This document shows positions 1 through 11,688 of a stretch of 64,000 nt of DNA, one piece after another (position 1 is the stretch's first letter; every line of letters begins with the position of its first letter). The DNA comes from Aquilaria yunnanensis. Lineage: Eukaryota; Streptophyta; Magnoliopsida; Malvales; Thymelaeaceae. Below the pieces are notes generated by a model. The model was not told where the DNA came from. It saw only the letters and a list, made by a program, of their open reading frames with translations, and searched no databases. The stretch is from positions 11,596,501 to 11,660,500 of the forward strand of contig CM077599.1 in the NCBI GenBank assembly GCA_039654915.1, given 5' to 3'. A program made the position numbers and the translations under genes.

Positions 1-2396
1 TGCAGGAGTTCGTAAGGAAGTCTTTCGAGTTGCTTACAAAGGCGACTGAGAAGATAGGGAGGGTAGTTTATCGCTGCGTGAAGGAAGCGAGGCCCGATGT
101 TTTAGGGCTACTGCTCCTCGCGGATCGTGAAAAGGTTTTTTCTTCAAATATGTTAGAGGAAAATGATGGGTTTGCTTCCGAGCAGAGGACTATGGCAGTT
201 CGAGAGGCCATTAATGCCGAGCTTGCGCGCGCAGAGGAGGACAGGTCAAGCGTGTCAGGCAGTGCAAGGAGTTCTTTGCTGTATAGAAAGCTTGAATCTA
301 AGGAGCAGAAGCTAATCTTTTCCTTGACGTTGCTTGAAGTTTTTGACAAGGCTGGGGATGCTCTTAATGCATATCTCCTCTCCAAGAGCGGGAAAGTGAG
401 TTCTAAGAAAGTCTCAATATTTAATCATTTCAAAATGGTGCCATTGTAGTTGGTTCTGAAGCACGGGTTTCTTCGATTTCAGGTTGTAGTGGAGGAGGTT
501 GCCAGCTTGCTCAAGGAGTGTGGCTGCAATTTGAGTTACGATAACACAATTTATGGTGGCTCAAGTCTGGATGATTTTGAGGCTGCCATAGAAACTCTGG
601 ATGAAGCTTCTGATCTTGTGGAGTTTGACCTCCTTCAATACTCGTATATGAATTTCCAAGATGCCATGAGATGCAGTATTTTGTACTCTCCAGAGACAGA
701 GGATAAGTACCACAGCGAGTGTTTTCTGGAGTATGATCGCTTTATCTCAGATGCTATCATCGCACGTGATGCGGAAAAGCATATCCGTCACCACGCAGAC
801 TTTGCCACTGGCCAAGCAAAGTCCACCTTCATCAAGTTTGTGAAATCAATCCCAGCTCACAAGACGACCCTCGTGAACAATATCCTCGTCTATGTTTTAG
901 GTTGTGCGTTTGAATCGCGAAAGGAGCATAACTATCCCATATACAAGAGCTGCATCTCATCTCTTCTTAATGGTGAGACTGGGCATCACGTCGACGTCAA
1001 CTTCTTGGGGTCCTTCGGTGTCACTGCTCTGCATGTTGCTGCCCATCATCTCAACAAAGAGGCTGTAGAGATGCTGCTTCAGCATGGAGCGACTGCTGAT
1101 ATTAGAGCTGAAAAGCCTTATGATGATGTTTACAACATCCTACATTTTCGTTTGGATGATCAGACAACTGGAAAGCTCCCGCTTGAGCTTGCACTTCCTC
1201 TGCGGTACCTTGCCTTCCTATTTCCTGTTAGCTTTTTCTAATTTAGATTTGATACATTGAGATAAGTGCTATTCGGCCCAAAATCTGATGGAAAAGCCAA
1301 CAGCTGTTGTTCCCTGGTATAGCTTTGTTGCTAACATATATTTGTTTCAGGTTTAATTGCGATGGAGAGCCAGCTTCTTGGTCCTCTCATGGTGGAAAAA
1401 TTCTTGCTGGTTTTTTTGAATCCTTTGGGCAAAAGGTTGATTAAAAGCATGAGTAGAACTTTTACCAAGAAAGGATGTAGATCTTTTATCTTATTTCAAC
1501 TTGCTTGTGAATATTGCAGGATGATTACATTGAGCTTATTCGTTTACTTGTTTCACACACTAAGGGGATCCGGCAAGTAGTTGTCAATTGTATTAATGGG
1601 GCTGAAGTTCTGGGTCTTGGAGTTCTTCTCCTGGCAGCTTATGAAAGAGTAATGTCCTTGCCAATGGGAAAAGGAATCGGTCCTTCTGAAGGATGCATGA
1701 AAATCAGTGATTACACCATGATGGAGATCGTCAAAGTAACTGAGGGAAGTTTGAAGGAAAAAGAGGAAGGTGGCGACCGTTCTCGGCTTAACGAACTTGA
1801 GATTGAAAAGAACAGATTAATGTTTATGTTATATATGCTTGAAGTGATTGGAGAAGCACAACAACGTGGGAAGGTAAAACAGATAGGCTTTCTTCTCTTG
1901 GTAATGGTTGTCTTTTGCAACATGAACATAAACTTGCAGTCATCTCTTCTTCTGTAGTGGACTAGTTGAGATTCCTTTGTGTATCATTTGCTTTGGTGGT
2001 TGACTTAGGAATGTCCTGATGATCTGCTATTTACTAACTCTCTGCCCCAGCATCATGTCTAGAATTACCATAAGTTTGGCAATTGGCACATGAAGATTTA
2101 TGTATTGTTTTCTTTTGTTGTTTCAGGTGGCATTCAAGGAACTTTCTCGTTTTGTAAAGAGCAAAGGCTTCAGTTCAAAGTATGAATATCTGATCTGATG
2201 TTTTGTAAACAGTTTTGCATTTGAGACTGCCCATTGTTTCCGGTTGTTTTTGCTACTTGCTGTGATTATTTTGTTAATTACGTAGCTTCATTTTCCTTCT
2301 CCCTGTGCGCGTGTCTTTGTATTGGGTTACAGAAGGTGCATGAGGAATGCCAAAACGAAGTTGCAGAAGTTCCGAGACAGCAATTTTCAGTCACAG
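1..2396 (+). CDS. Ankyrin-repeat protein, 3' part; 5' end lies outside the window
   Basis: The reading frame is already open at base 3, so the true start is upstream. Exons by GT-AG signals and phase: 3-395, 483-1204, 1351-1435, 1520-1873, 2127-2179, 2333-2396. A recognisable ankyrin segment (GVTALHVAAHHLNKEAVEML, then HGATADIR) lies near 1018-1110. The protein is internally repeated: a block with VLGLxxLLA, a charged stretch and LLEV occurs in exon 1 (about 105-365) and again in exon 4 (about 1605-1850). A Lys/Arg-rich piece ends exon 6. The exon-6 donor at 2397 is in phase with the PYM-like exon at 2479. If that intron is not removed, the frame instead runs on and stops near 2463. Ankyrin repeats mediate protein binding; the specific role is unknown and I do not recognise an orthologue. 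The exon structure is well supported, the product name only at family level. Confidence 0.7.
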
Positions 2397-2478
2397 GTAG
2401 TTAACACTTCTCTTCTTTTGCCTCAATTCCTTGTTGAAGAGAATCAAGACAATGAAATATATTGATTACCTGCGGCAG

Positions 2479-3100
2479 GCTGCTGCTGGGGAGGGCAAAC
2501 GTACAGTGGCAACGCGAACTGGCAAGACTGAGGATGTGCTGCCGGGGCATACTCCTGAATTTGGATCGGAATATGTCAAACCATTAACTTCAAATCTTTC
2601 TGAGCTTGAGGTTTCGGAAAACCCTGCTAGGATCTCTCATCTTTTGGAGGAGGCTTCAGACGAGGACATGAGGAGGCAGGATGTTGGTAGAAGAATCAAG
2701 GCACTGAAAAAGAAGGTAGAAACAAATAAAGAGCAGTTCTATGGCATAGTATTTGACTAATTCAGCTACATTTTGTGCCTTGGAATTGAGGGATCCTTAG
2801 TTTTGAATGCCTTAAAAATTTCTTTCTGAATTTTCAGTCATTTAATGAAAATTCTGTTGGATGATACAAGAAATCAGTGATGTGCCTTAACTTGAAAAGA
2901 CTGACTTGGCACCCACGAAACTTATGGATGTGGGACAAAGAATGGTTAATGGCTAGACATTGATGTTTCTGCAGATTCGGGTAGCAAAAGCTCAACAGCC
3001 GAAGAAAACAGCCCAGAAGGATAAGCTGATGAAACTTGAGAGTTGGAGTGAAGAGCTAAGGCTCCTGCAGGATAAAAAGGCTGAAATGGCATCATCGTAA
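2479..3100 (+). CDS. PYM: C-terminal half of PYM (partner of Y14 and Mago), possibly fused to the ankyrin gene
   Basis: Two exons, 2479-2715 and 2975-3100 (stop TAA 3098-3100), encode about 120 residues. The end matches the plant PYM C-terminus: a RRIKALKKKIRVAKAQQ block, then KDKLMKLESWSEELRLL and DKKAE. In the family this region follows an N-terminal segment that binds the Mago-Y14 heterodimer and recycles exon-junction complexes from translated mRNA. That N-terminal segment is not visible anywhere in this window. Upstream sits an ankyrin gene whose last exon is in phase, so a chimeric transcript is possible. Other readings are a truncated pseudogene, or a gene with an unseen start. The family call is firm; the functional status is open. 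Confidence 0.6.
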
Positions 3101-3839
3101 ATTCGTGGGCAAGAAACTAAGCAAACTGCTAGTCTCCATATATATATATTTCTATTAACTTCATTAGGGTCAGGTATGGTAACAAGATTTCACATCTGAA
3201 TTTAGAATCTTTTGTCAGCAAAACTAAGAAACTTACTGCTGAGTTACCGTTATATATGATCAAGCATAGAATTAGCGACGGCTTCTGCCCTCATCGTTGC
3301 CTGCCTTCTCTTCCATATCTCATTGTAGCCTGTTTTGTTCTATTTATTTTCCCGAAATGCCCTCAGGCACAAGCATTTTACATTACAAAACAAAAGCCTA
3401 TTCTGCACACCAGAGGCCTACGTTTTTGTTATGTTATAAATTTACCAATATCTTGTCATCTGAAAATTAAAGCTTAAGTTATATGGAGCGCATTTGCACG
3501 ACATTTATTTCAAGCTATTTTTCCATTTCTTTTCTTCTGCAATAGGATTAGAGAAGGAAGATCTACGAAAAGAAACGAAAAGCTTTTATGGAAAAGAAAA
3601 AACGAAGTGCAAGCATCTTTCGGTAGCAGTAAAGCGTTAGCTATGCTAAATGTAGGACGAAAAAAGTGCTTCCTTTTAAGCTTTCCCAGACAGTATAACA
3701 GCTCATACAAGAAAATCATATCGACCGGCAATAACCCATCGAGACAAAAACCAGAAACGGGCTCACTCTTGTTGGTATTGATACACATCCTCAGCAAAAC
3801 GTTATGATGGCTGGCAATCATGATGCGCTTCAGATAATC
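3101..3839. other. Intergenic, convergent 3' ends
   Basis: The space between the PYM-like stop and the MRT4 stop. It is AT-rich, has short unconvincing ORFs on both strands, and probably contains both 3' untranslated regions. I see no repeat or RNA gene. Confidence 0.5.
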
Positions 3840-6529
3840 TTAAGAAGATTCGACATCAGAATCACCGGGCCCTTCTCCATACAGTTCGAACTCATCTTGG
3901 CTATATCTACAGATCAAGTGAAGGCGGAATGTGGCCATCTTGATCCCCAGCAACCGCTGCAAAAATATTATTTTACAACAGAATGAGATGTGCAAGGAAA
4001 ACAAAAATTTCCACCAGCATCTGTGATGCAACATCAACCGAAACATTATGTTTCAACAAATGAAACTACCAGTATCCGGGCTGACTCAGGCGACAAATGC
4101 TGCCCCTCTTCACAGACAACAAAGTCTGATGCAAGTTGTATGACACCTGCGCATAAATTACAAAAAACCTTACATCTCAGTTCAGTCATTATATAATCTG
4201 GACAAAAAGAAAATGGCAGTCAGAAGAAAGAAATTCACCACCTTTATTCAACCGAACAGGCATCCCTTGCTTGCGTAAAATGGGCTCCATCTCATGCGTG
4301 AACTGTTCCAATGGGCCTTCTGAAAGCTCCACCTGAGTAAAACATTTTGTAAGTTAAGAAATTTTAATTCCTGAAAATTCACAACAGGCAAAATATACAA
4401 CTTGTGAATTCACAGGATTAATCAGTAGGTGTATAGCGCAAAACAATATGTGAATTCACAAATAACTAGAGATTCTTATGTCAGTATAATATGCAAACAG
4501 ATCTAAAGAAAATAAATGATCTTTGAATCTCCTCTTTATAGGTTAAATTTCTTTTAGTGTGCTGCCATCATGATAATGATTTAGCTGATTTTGAATTTAA
4601 TACAACATAAATGCATTAACATTTGATATATGAGTGCCCATTGATCAGACAACTATGGGCATGCCTCAGAAAAGTATGCTTAACCTTCTAAATGACGGAG
4701 AAAAATATCAATAAATTGCTTACATTAGCAAAAGATAACTTGATTGAATGCATGTATGAAAATCCCAAGCTAGAATGGGCACATCAAATGCTTTTACTTT
4801 TGTTATCAGAAAAAGAAAATGGAAAAAGTTGGTATGCAATAAATTACAGAAATTAGTAACAGTAGAAACATTCAATTATTTTTGCATTGCACATGATGAT
4901 TAGACCATATCAATCTGGTAAAGAAACATTACTATAGTAACTATCTTTAGTCATCGCTATCTCATGATACTTTTTCAAGCGAGTGACGAAAAATATATGG
5001 AGACAACAATTTTGGCATTTCATCTCATCTCCTTATTCCCTGACAAGATTAATGCATTGGGAAAGGCAATTGGAATAAAATATTGTGACTTTGTTTTTTT
5101 GCATATATTTTAAATTATGAGCTTCACCAACCTCAACATATTTAAAAATTGTGCGAGTTCAACAACAGGTAGCTTATTACCTTTTCTGTTGCAATGCTTC
5201 CCGTCTTTGCAAAGTCATAATCTTCGTATTTGTTAAATACACTGCAAAATGAGCATGAATAAATATGAAATATCAAAACAAGGCAAAAATATTAAGAGGA
5301 AGTGAACAAGTTTCAAAATGGTATGAATCAAGGAAGATCCGTGGAATGAACCAATCAACATTATCAAAGATAACCTTTTTGCCACACCAGAATATGGAGA
5401 AATTATTTTTCTTGCTACATAAACAGGAAACTTGGGGGCAGTTGAGCCATCAAGAAATACATGAAAGTACAAGACCTATTCGCCATAACCTAGATTCTGA
5501 TATCACATATACTTCACTTAAAAACATGCCAAACGACTAAAACCTTCATTCAGGCACTGAAACATGTAGCTTGAGAAATTGAGAAAAAGGAATATCAAAC
5601 AGAAGGATATCATGAGATATCTTCACCCATCATCTAAGACTTTGAAGTGAAACACAGGATTAACAAGCCATGTCATGGAAGAAGAGTTACCTCTCAACTT
5701 CTTCTCTTTCCATATTGGTAAGGAAAAGGCCAGCATTACCACGTAGAAGCTACAAGCAATGAAGCAGTAATTAACTTCACAGTGATAGAAAAGATTCGAA
5801 AATAAGAAATAACAAAAAAAAAAAAAAAAATTGCTATTGGCGGCTTAAAGAAGCAAACCTTAGAAATTTTATGAATACCAAGTTTCATCTCATCAGCTGC
5901 AGATCGGCCAAGAGCAACCTGCATGACCTTGTTTGACCCCAGGAAAAATCTGAAATGGAAAAACATTACACAATAAGCATCAATCAAGGAAGATAGTACC
6001 ACTACAGCAGATGACGATATACGGCTTTGCACATGACTATTTTTCCTTTCTTTTCCCGCAGACAAGCAGAAGCACAAAGTCTATGAATACCAAATGATTC
6101 TATTTAGCTACCCTCAGAACGAACTCAAAAGGACTCGACTCATCGAAGTAAATCAGCTGCCTAAGGGTAACAGCTCATAGTTTGTCAACCTCACCTGCTA
6201 GCAGGTTTAAGCTGCTCTCTGAACTCCTTGAATTTCAGATTTCTCATGTTCTCAAAAGCAAATACATAAACCGAATCATACTTTTCAATGGCCTTCCTTA
6301 TCGCGAATACAATCGTCTCTTTATGTTCCCTTCCCTTCTTCTTTGTCTTCGACAGCGTAACTGCAATTAGCAACAAAAGCAACCACATTAAGGCCCCTCC
6401 AAAACCCATAAAACAGGCCTGGTAAAGACACCGGTTCCTCCCCAATTCAGACAAGGCTTGAAACTTTCAACTTGCAGATGAACGAGGAATAAAGGACAAA
6501 CCTTGTCTATTGCGCTTGGATTTCGGCAT
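3840..6529 (-). CDS. MRT4: Ribosome assembly factor MRT4 (P0-like)
   Basis: Eight exons in transcript order: 6529-6502, 6360-6195, 5949-5859, 5749-5691, 5241-5181, 4332-4242, 4146-4070, 3956-3840. They total 690 bases, 229 residues plus TAA, all with GT-AG junctions and consistent phase. The protein starts MPKSKRNR, followed by VTLSKTKKKGREHKETIV. It then has FENMRNLKFKEFREQLKP, FFLGSNKVMQVALGRSAADE, LRGNAGLFLTNM and the C-terminal LLGIKMATFRLHLICRYS. These are the conserved blocks of MRT4/MRTO4, a nucleolar paralogue of stalk protein P0 that holds the P0 site on pre-60S subunits until export. The length is typical and there are no breaks. Residues after the core are acidic (GDSDVESS). The start is fixed by the family N-terminus and a splice 28 bases in. 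Confidence 0.95.
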
Positions 6530-7013
6530 GATTGAGTATCAAGCTTGATGAGAGAGGGAAAAATGGCTGCTATTCTGAGTTTCTGCAGCTTCTAAAACCC
6601 TCCAAAAGCTTCCGATTTTAGGGTTTTCTGTTCTTGCAGCGCAGGCCTAACACTTGATTGATGATTCGGATGTCGTATTCGGGTCTGGGACAAACTCAGA
6701 TCCGGCTCGCTCCGGTCTCGGCCCACGACTGTAATTCAAATAAGCCCACTATTGGCCCGGTGTGGGTGGAGCGATTTCCCGAATTGACAGTAGCGGGAAG
6801 TTGGAACGAACGAGAAGCAGCCAGAGGGTAAAAAACAGCCATTAAGAAGAGCTTTGTACGCTTTTCCAACAAACATAACTACTAGTCTTATATTCAAGCT
6901 TTATCACTCTTTTTTATGCTTATATTCAAGCTTTAGCCGGGCGGTTATAACTATTGTTATTTCCAAAAGATTAACATATCTATACTTAAGAAATGACTCC
7001 TCTAATATATAAA
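6530..7013. other. MRT4 upstream region
   Basis: The presumed promoter and 5' leader of MRT4 (minus strand) lie nearest 6530-6850. Beyond that is AT-rich DNA leading to the target-site duplication atatataaa at 7005-7013 of the neighbouring Mutator-type element. I could not place a clear TATA box. Confidence 0.4.
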
Positions 7014-8508
7014 AAGAAAATTATAAAAATTCCTTACCTTTTCAAATACCTACACCTACCCCTAAAAAATTAACATATCTATACTTACCCCTCTAATATT
7101 AACTCTGTCATTTACCTGTTAAAACTAAAAAGAAAAAACTCGTTTTATTCCCCTAGCTTTCTTATTTTGCTAATTTTGGCCCTGAAACTTCTTTGCCCAC
7201 CAAATAAAAGAAAACTCTCTCTTCCTCTTCTTCTTTCTTCTTCTCTTCACTATTGGTCATGATTGTGGCCATTCCATCTAGACCTCCGATTTTGCTTTAG
7301 GACCTTGATAGCAACGGAGGCTCCCAAAAATCAAACCGGACCCAGCGGTGGTGCAATCGGACTTCCCATGTGCAATTGGATTTTGCCAACCCGATGCTCG
7401 TCTAATGCTTGCCTGATCCTTCACTGTTAGCGATCGCCGTAGATGTTCACAATTTCGTATCTCAGATTCGACCTAGATTCGTGGCTGTTCACGAAATTAA
7501 ATGAAAATTAGACGAAATCAGACGAAATCACTGCCGACCCATACTCCAGTGCCGCCACGCATGGACGCTCCGCTAGACTTGCCACGAGTTCCCACGATTT
7601 GGGTCACCAGACTCCTCAGGCTCGGTTCAAAAAATGAAATTCAAGCGTAAATTGTAGCTCATTTCAATTTCATGGCTTCTGCGAATAAATCGAAGAAAAC
7701 AAAGAAATCATCGAAGAAACTGAAGAAACGTGTCTATGTCTCATGTCTGACTGCCGGCAACGAGATCCCAAGTGATTCCCTGTACCCAGAACTGTTGGAA
7801 TTCAGGAACTTCGAGAGTACAGAACTTCTCAGGCTGCCTGGTCAGTTTCATTTAGCCAAGCGAAATGCCACATCTTTTTGGTCTTTCTCAATTTCATCGC
7901 ATCAACCGCTGTGTCTCAATCTTCAGCGTTTTTTCCTTCCTCTTCGTCGTCCCTATTCTCCCGCAACTTGCTCACTGACAGAGTTGTGGCTTTCAATCAG
8001 TCTCGTTCTTGTCTCCGCGCCGCTGTAGGCTTCGACACCAACCATATCTACAGTAGAGCGCAGCACCGGCAAGCGAATCCAGCCCGTACTCTCGCCGTTG
8101 CCATACTCAATCGGACACAATCGGAGACAAAACCACTCGCCGGTTGTAGCAGCGATGGTGAGGGAAGCGAAGGTCGAGTGAATTTGGTGGGTTGGCCTGG
8201 ACGCATTGTTCACAAACTCTCGGTGAGAGAGAAGAAGAAAGGAGAAAGGAGAAAGACAAAAAAGAGAGAGTTCTTGTTGTTAGATTAAAGTTGGAGCCAA
8301 ATCTTTTATGAAAGAATGTTAGGAGGGCAAAACAAGTATTTTCTCTTTTTTTGTGGAGGGGATGGGTGTAAGTGAGTTTAAGTAACAGCAGAAGGCGTAA
8401 GTATATGGTCTTTTAAGGTTTTGAGGGGGGTGGAGGTAGTTTTTTGAAACAGTAAAGATAAAAGTGTTGGTTTCAATACATGTCAAGGAGGATTTTTGTA
8501 ATTTTCTT
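7014..8508. mobile_element. Non-autonomous Mutator-like element, 1.5 kb
   Basis: The ends form long imperfect inverted repeats: the left end starts aagaaaattataaaaattcc, and the reverse complement of the right end starts aagaaaattacaaaaatcct. Similarity continues inward for roughly 250 bases, through matching pyrimidine-rich CTCTCTCTTC tracts. A perfect 9-bp duplication, atatataaa, flanks it (7005-7013 and 8509-8517), the size made by Mutator-family transposases. The GC-richer centre (7250-8290) has ORFs of 118 and 136 codons with no recognisable domain, and no transposase is visible. It may be a Pack-MULE with captured gene pieces, but I could not name the source. Confidence 0.8.
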
Positions 8509-10599
8509 ATATATAAATGTATTACTACTCATTCCTTTAAATATTAGTAATAGCAAAATGGTTTTTTTTATTATGATAAACTAGTAGCTGCAAGTATTTG
8601 AACCATCTTCTTTGAGTTTATCCTTTTTGCGTCCCCCCCATTTAAAGCAGAAAAAGAAAAGGAGGAGAGAGTGAGGGAAAATTAAAAAATAAAAACACAC
8701 AAGGCAGGGAAAGGTGGAAATGTAACACGAGAAAGGTCGCCTCTGAGCCGAAGGAAGGAACATCCACGTCGCCTTAACGGCGTGCTGAGGTTACACGTCA
8801 TTGGCACGTGAGCCGTTAAATCTCTGACGGAGCATAAACCGCCATCGAAGCTGACTTCCTTCACCCTCACTTCTGAGGACGCGCGATTTCACTCGCGAAC
8901 AGCATAAACAACCAGATTCCCTGCGCGTCATGTTTTACTCTCGAGAAGAGCGCGTATTCTTTAGTCGACATCCTACGTGTCTCCGTCTGCAAAGGAACGT
9001 GATGTCACTCGCTTAGTAGAGCGTGAGATTCAGAACCCAAGAATGTGGCCATCGATCGAAAATACTCGAGTCATTTCTACGCTACTAAATGCTGAGAGCT
9101 CAACCATTTTTACTCTTCGTGCCCATGAACTCCACCCTCTCTGGCCCCCTCTCGATTTCCTCGCCACTTCCTCCGGTTTCCTGCAAAAATCGAACCCTAA
9201 TTTGATCTTTTTTTCTGTTTCATTTCGTCCATTTTATTTTTTGCTCCGCATTACTTTGGTACGTTATCGCGATTTCTCCTGTAAAATTCATTTCCTTGTG
9301 GTTTAGCGCGCTGGGTTTCCTGGGGAAGTTCAAATTTTTTTATCATGATTTGGTTTCAATTTCGTAAATTTTGGAAAAGCTTTCATGTCTTTTTTCTTTT
9401 GGCCAAGTAATTGGGAATCTCAGATGGGTAGATAAACTATGTGGCCTTGTGGGTGTTATCGCAACCTAATGTTGGTCAGACAATTTTTTATTCCGATAAT
9501 GAAGTTTCTTATTGAGCAAAGTTTCCTGCCTTGAGCACGTTGTTTAGCTCCTTGGAATTTTATATAAATCTCTTCTCCTCTTTGCGGATGTTTTATCAGG
9601 GGTACTTGGGAATCTCCAGCTAGCTCGTCTCTTGATCCAGATTTGCTCGTCTTTTCAGGGAGGTGAGGATTTGGATTTTTTTATTTTGTACTTCCAATTT
9701 CAATAATCATCTCCAATCTGGTTCTGATGGCCTTATTTCGTGTTCAATTTCATTTCAATAACATCACTTGGTGAATTGTTGCTGTTTGCCCGTATGAATT
9801 TCGATAATTTTGTCGTGGGTTGAAGGTGGGCTCTCCCTCTCGGGTGAAGCATAACCATGTAGGATGTGAAGTTCATTGTCGGGCTATTTGCTTGATGATT
9901 AGAGTCATTGGAATACACCATGGTTGCTGAGTTACTTTTACTGTGCATTTCTCATCACTGGATTGCTCTTAGGTTATGTAACTTTGTTGCTAAATAGCCT
10001 TTTGATCTGTGCGTTAAAACTGTTGAATTGTTTGAGTCCATGTTCTTAAGGTGACATGAAGGAACGAGTGTCTGGGTGTAGGATTTTTCTGATCTATTTT
10101 CCTACCTGATTTTACTTGCATCCCGATTGCTGCGGAAGTGTTTGTGGCTGAGCAGAGACTCCTTCTCAACCTGTTCCTTTCAGAAAAGGCGGTTCAGTTC
10201 AATGAATCAGAGGGGGATTTAACCATATTTAATGATTTCCTATATTTGTAAATTTCCAACGTATGAACACAGTTGCTGAACTATTTGTTGTCCGGAATAG
10301 GTGACTATTTATTTTTTGGATTCGTAATGAATCTGGTTTGAAGTCATTTTCCCCCCCTTTTTCTTTTCATCATGAGCTAATCTTTCTTTTTCGTATGAGT
10401 CCCATCCGTTAAAATCTTCTTTCCTCTGAGTGGATTACAAGTACAAGGTCCAGATAATGATTTAGATCTTAGATATTAAACTGTTGGCTTCTATGATCCA
10501 TTAGGACTTGTGTGTGAAACATTTTGTCATTGGTAAAGGAGTTGATGAGAATACATGTCATTGTTTAAGCTATGCCATTTTTTGTTCAGGTGTTCAGCA
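8509..10599 (+). promoter_or_regulatory. Promoter and spliced 5' leader of the DUF1644 gene
   Basis: This holds no convincing coding sequence. An ACGT-rich stretch (8760-8990) includes a palindromic G-box CACGTG at 8805-8810 and further ACGT cores nearby. The 5' leader appears spliced: donor GAG|GTGAGG after 9662 and acceptor TTTGTTCAG at 10589, giving a 927-base leader intron that ends 10 bases before the ATG. The transcription start is probably between about 8990 and 9600, but I cannot place it. Confidence 0.5.
8805..8810. promoter_or_regulatory. G-box CACGTG
   Basis: CACGTG, with ACGTCA ten bases upstream (8795-8800) and other ACGT cores at about 8765 and 8972. Such cores bind bZIP and bHLH factors. 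Their use here is inferred from position upstream of the DUF1644 gene. Confidence 0.45.
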
Positions 10600-11688
10600 A
10601 TGGCAAAAGGTAGCAGACCACATCGTAGAACTAGTTCAAAGCACATCCGATCCAGCCCATACTCCTTCTGCACTCTTCAGCAAGGCATCACGGAGGGCAC
10701 AGAGACTCAGAAATATTCAAAGCAATTGGATAACAAAGACTGGATCGATGCTACTTGTTCTGTCTGTATGGAGTGTCCACACAATGCTGTTCTTCTTCTC
10801 TGCTCCTCCCATGACAACGGCTGTCGTCCTTACATGTGCGGAACTAGCTTTCGATATTCTAACTGCCTTGACCAGTATAAGAAAGCCTACACCAAGTTTG
10901 TCCCACAGGACCAGCAGCAGTCTATCCGTGACTCTGTTGATAATGCAAATCCTGCATCTGACTCTAGGTGGCCTGTTGCAGAGCTTGCATGTCCACTTTG
11001 CAGGGGCCAGGTGAAAGGGTGGACAGTGGTGGAACATGCAAGGGAGTTCCTCAATGCAAAGAAGAGAAATTGTATGCAGGACCAGTGCACGTTCATTGGG
11101 ACATTCAAGGAGCTAAGAAAACACATGAGAGTAGAGCATCCATGCGCACGACCTCGTGAAGTGGACCCTACTCTGGAGCAGCAGTGGAGGAGGCTTGAGA
11201 GGGAGCGAGAGCGGGATGATGTGATCAGCACAATAAGGTCAACCATGCCAGGGGCATTAGTTTTCGGTGACTATGTTATAGAAGGTAGCCATAATGGTTT
11301 TCACATGGGTGAAGAGGATGAGACTGATGCTGATGCTGATGCTGCAGACAGGAGTGGAGGATTTGAGGTTGGATTAGATAGTAACTTTGTTAACTTCTTT
11401 TTTCTGTTGCATGCCTTTGGTCCATCAGGTGGTGACCTCGGCAGGCATGGCAGACAGCCTGAGAGGACGCGCTATGGTGCGTCAGATGAAAACAGCAACG
11501 GCACCCGGCATTCGTCTTCGGTTGGTGGTCTTATTCTGTCTGATCAAGATGATGACAACATTACCATTGACGATGACAATAATGTTGGTGGTGTATCACT
11601 TGTTGACCGACTGCGGCGACATGGTAGGGTTCTTTTGGGCCGTTCAGGTAGAAGGCGCAGACGAAGGGAGAGCAATGGTAGTGAGTGA
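10600..11688 (+). CDS. DUF1644 zinc-finger family protein
   Basis: A single coding exon of 362 codons, with the start at MAKGSRPHRR just after the leader acceptor. In-frame codons upstream of that ATG belong to the leader. Cysteine-rich motifs in order: CSVCMEC (Cys53, Cys56, Cys59), a second Cys cluster with CGTSFRYSNCLDQYKKAY, CPLCRGQVKGW near residues 131-141, and a C2H2-like finger Cys158-x4-Cys163-x11-His175-x4-His180 (HMRVEHP). PGALVFGDYVIE follows. This order is that of the plant-specific DUF1644 family, whose biochemical role is poorly defined; some members are stress-related. The C-terminal third is acidic and repetitive (DADADAAD, DQDDDN), ending in an arginine run (RRRRRR) that could be a nuclear signal. 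No breaks were seen. Confidence 0.9.
   Translation: MAKGSRPHRRTSSKHIRSSPYSFCTLQQGITEGTETQKYSKQLDNKDWIDATCSVCMECPHNAVLLLCSSHDNGCRPYMCGTSFRYSNCLDQYKKAYTKFVPQDQQQSIRDSVDNANPASDSRWPVAELACPLCRGQVKGWTVVEHAREFLNAKKRNCMQDQCTFIGTFKELRKHMRVEHPCARPREVDPTLEQQWRRLERERERDDVISTIRSTMPGALVFGDYVIEGSHNGFHMGEEDETDADADAADRSGGFEVGLDSNFVNFFFLLHAFGPSGGDLGRHGRQPERTRYGASDENSNGTRHSSSVGGLILSDQDDDNITIDDDNNVGGVSLVDRLRRHGRVLLGRSGRRRRRRESNGSE

Noticed and set aside
7672..8288. Two overlapping ORFs (118 and 136 codons) as a resident gene
   Set aside because: They lie wholly inside an element with matching ends and a 9-bp target duplication, lack domains and lack gene-like splice support.
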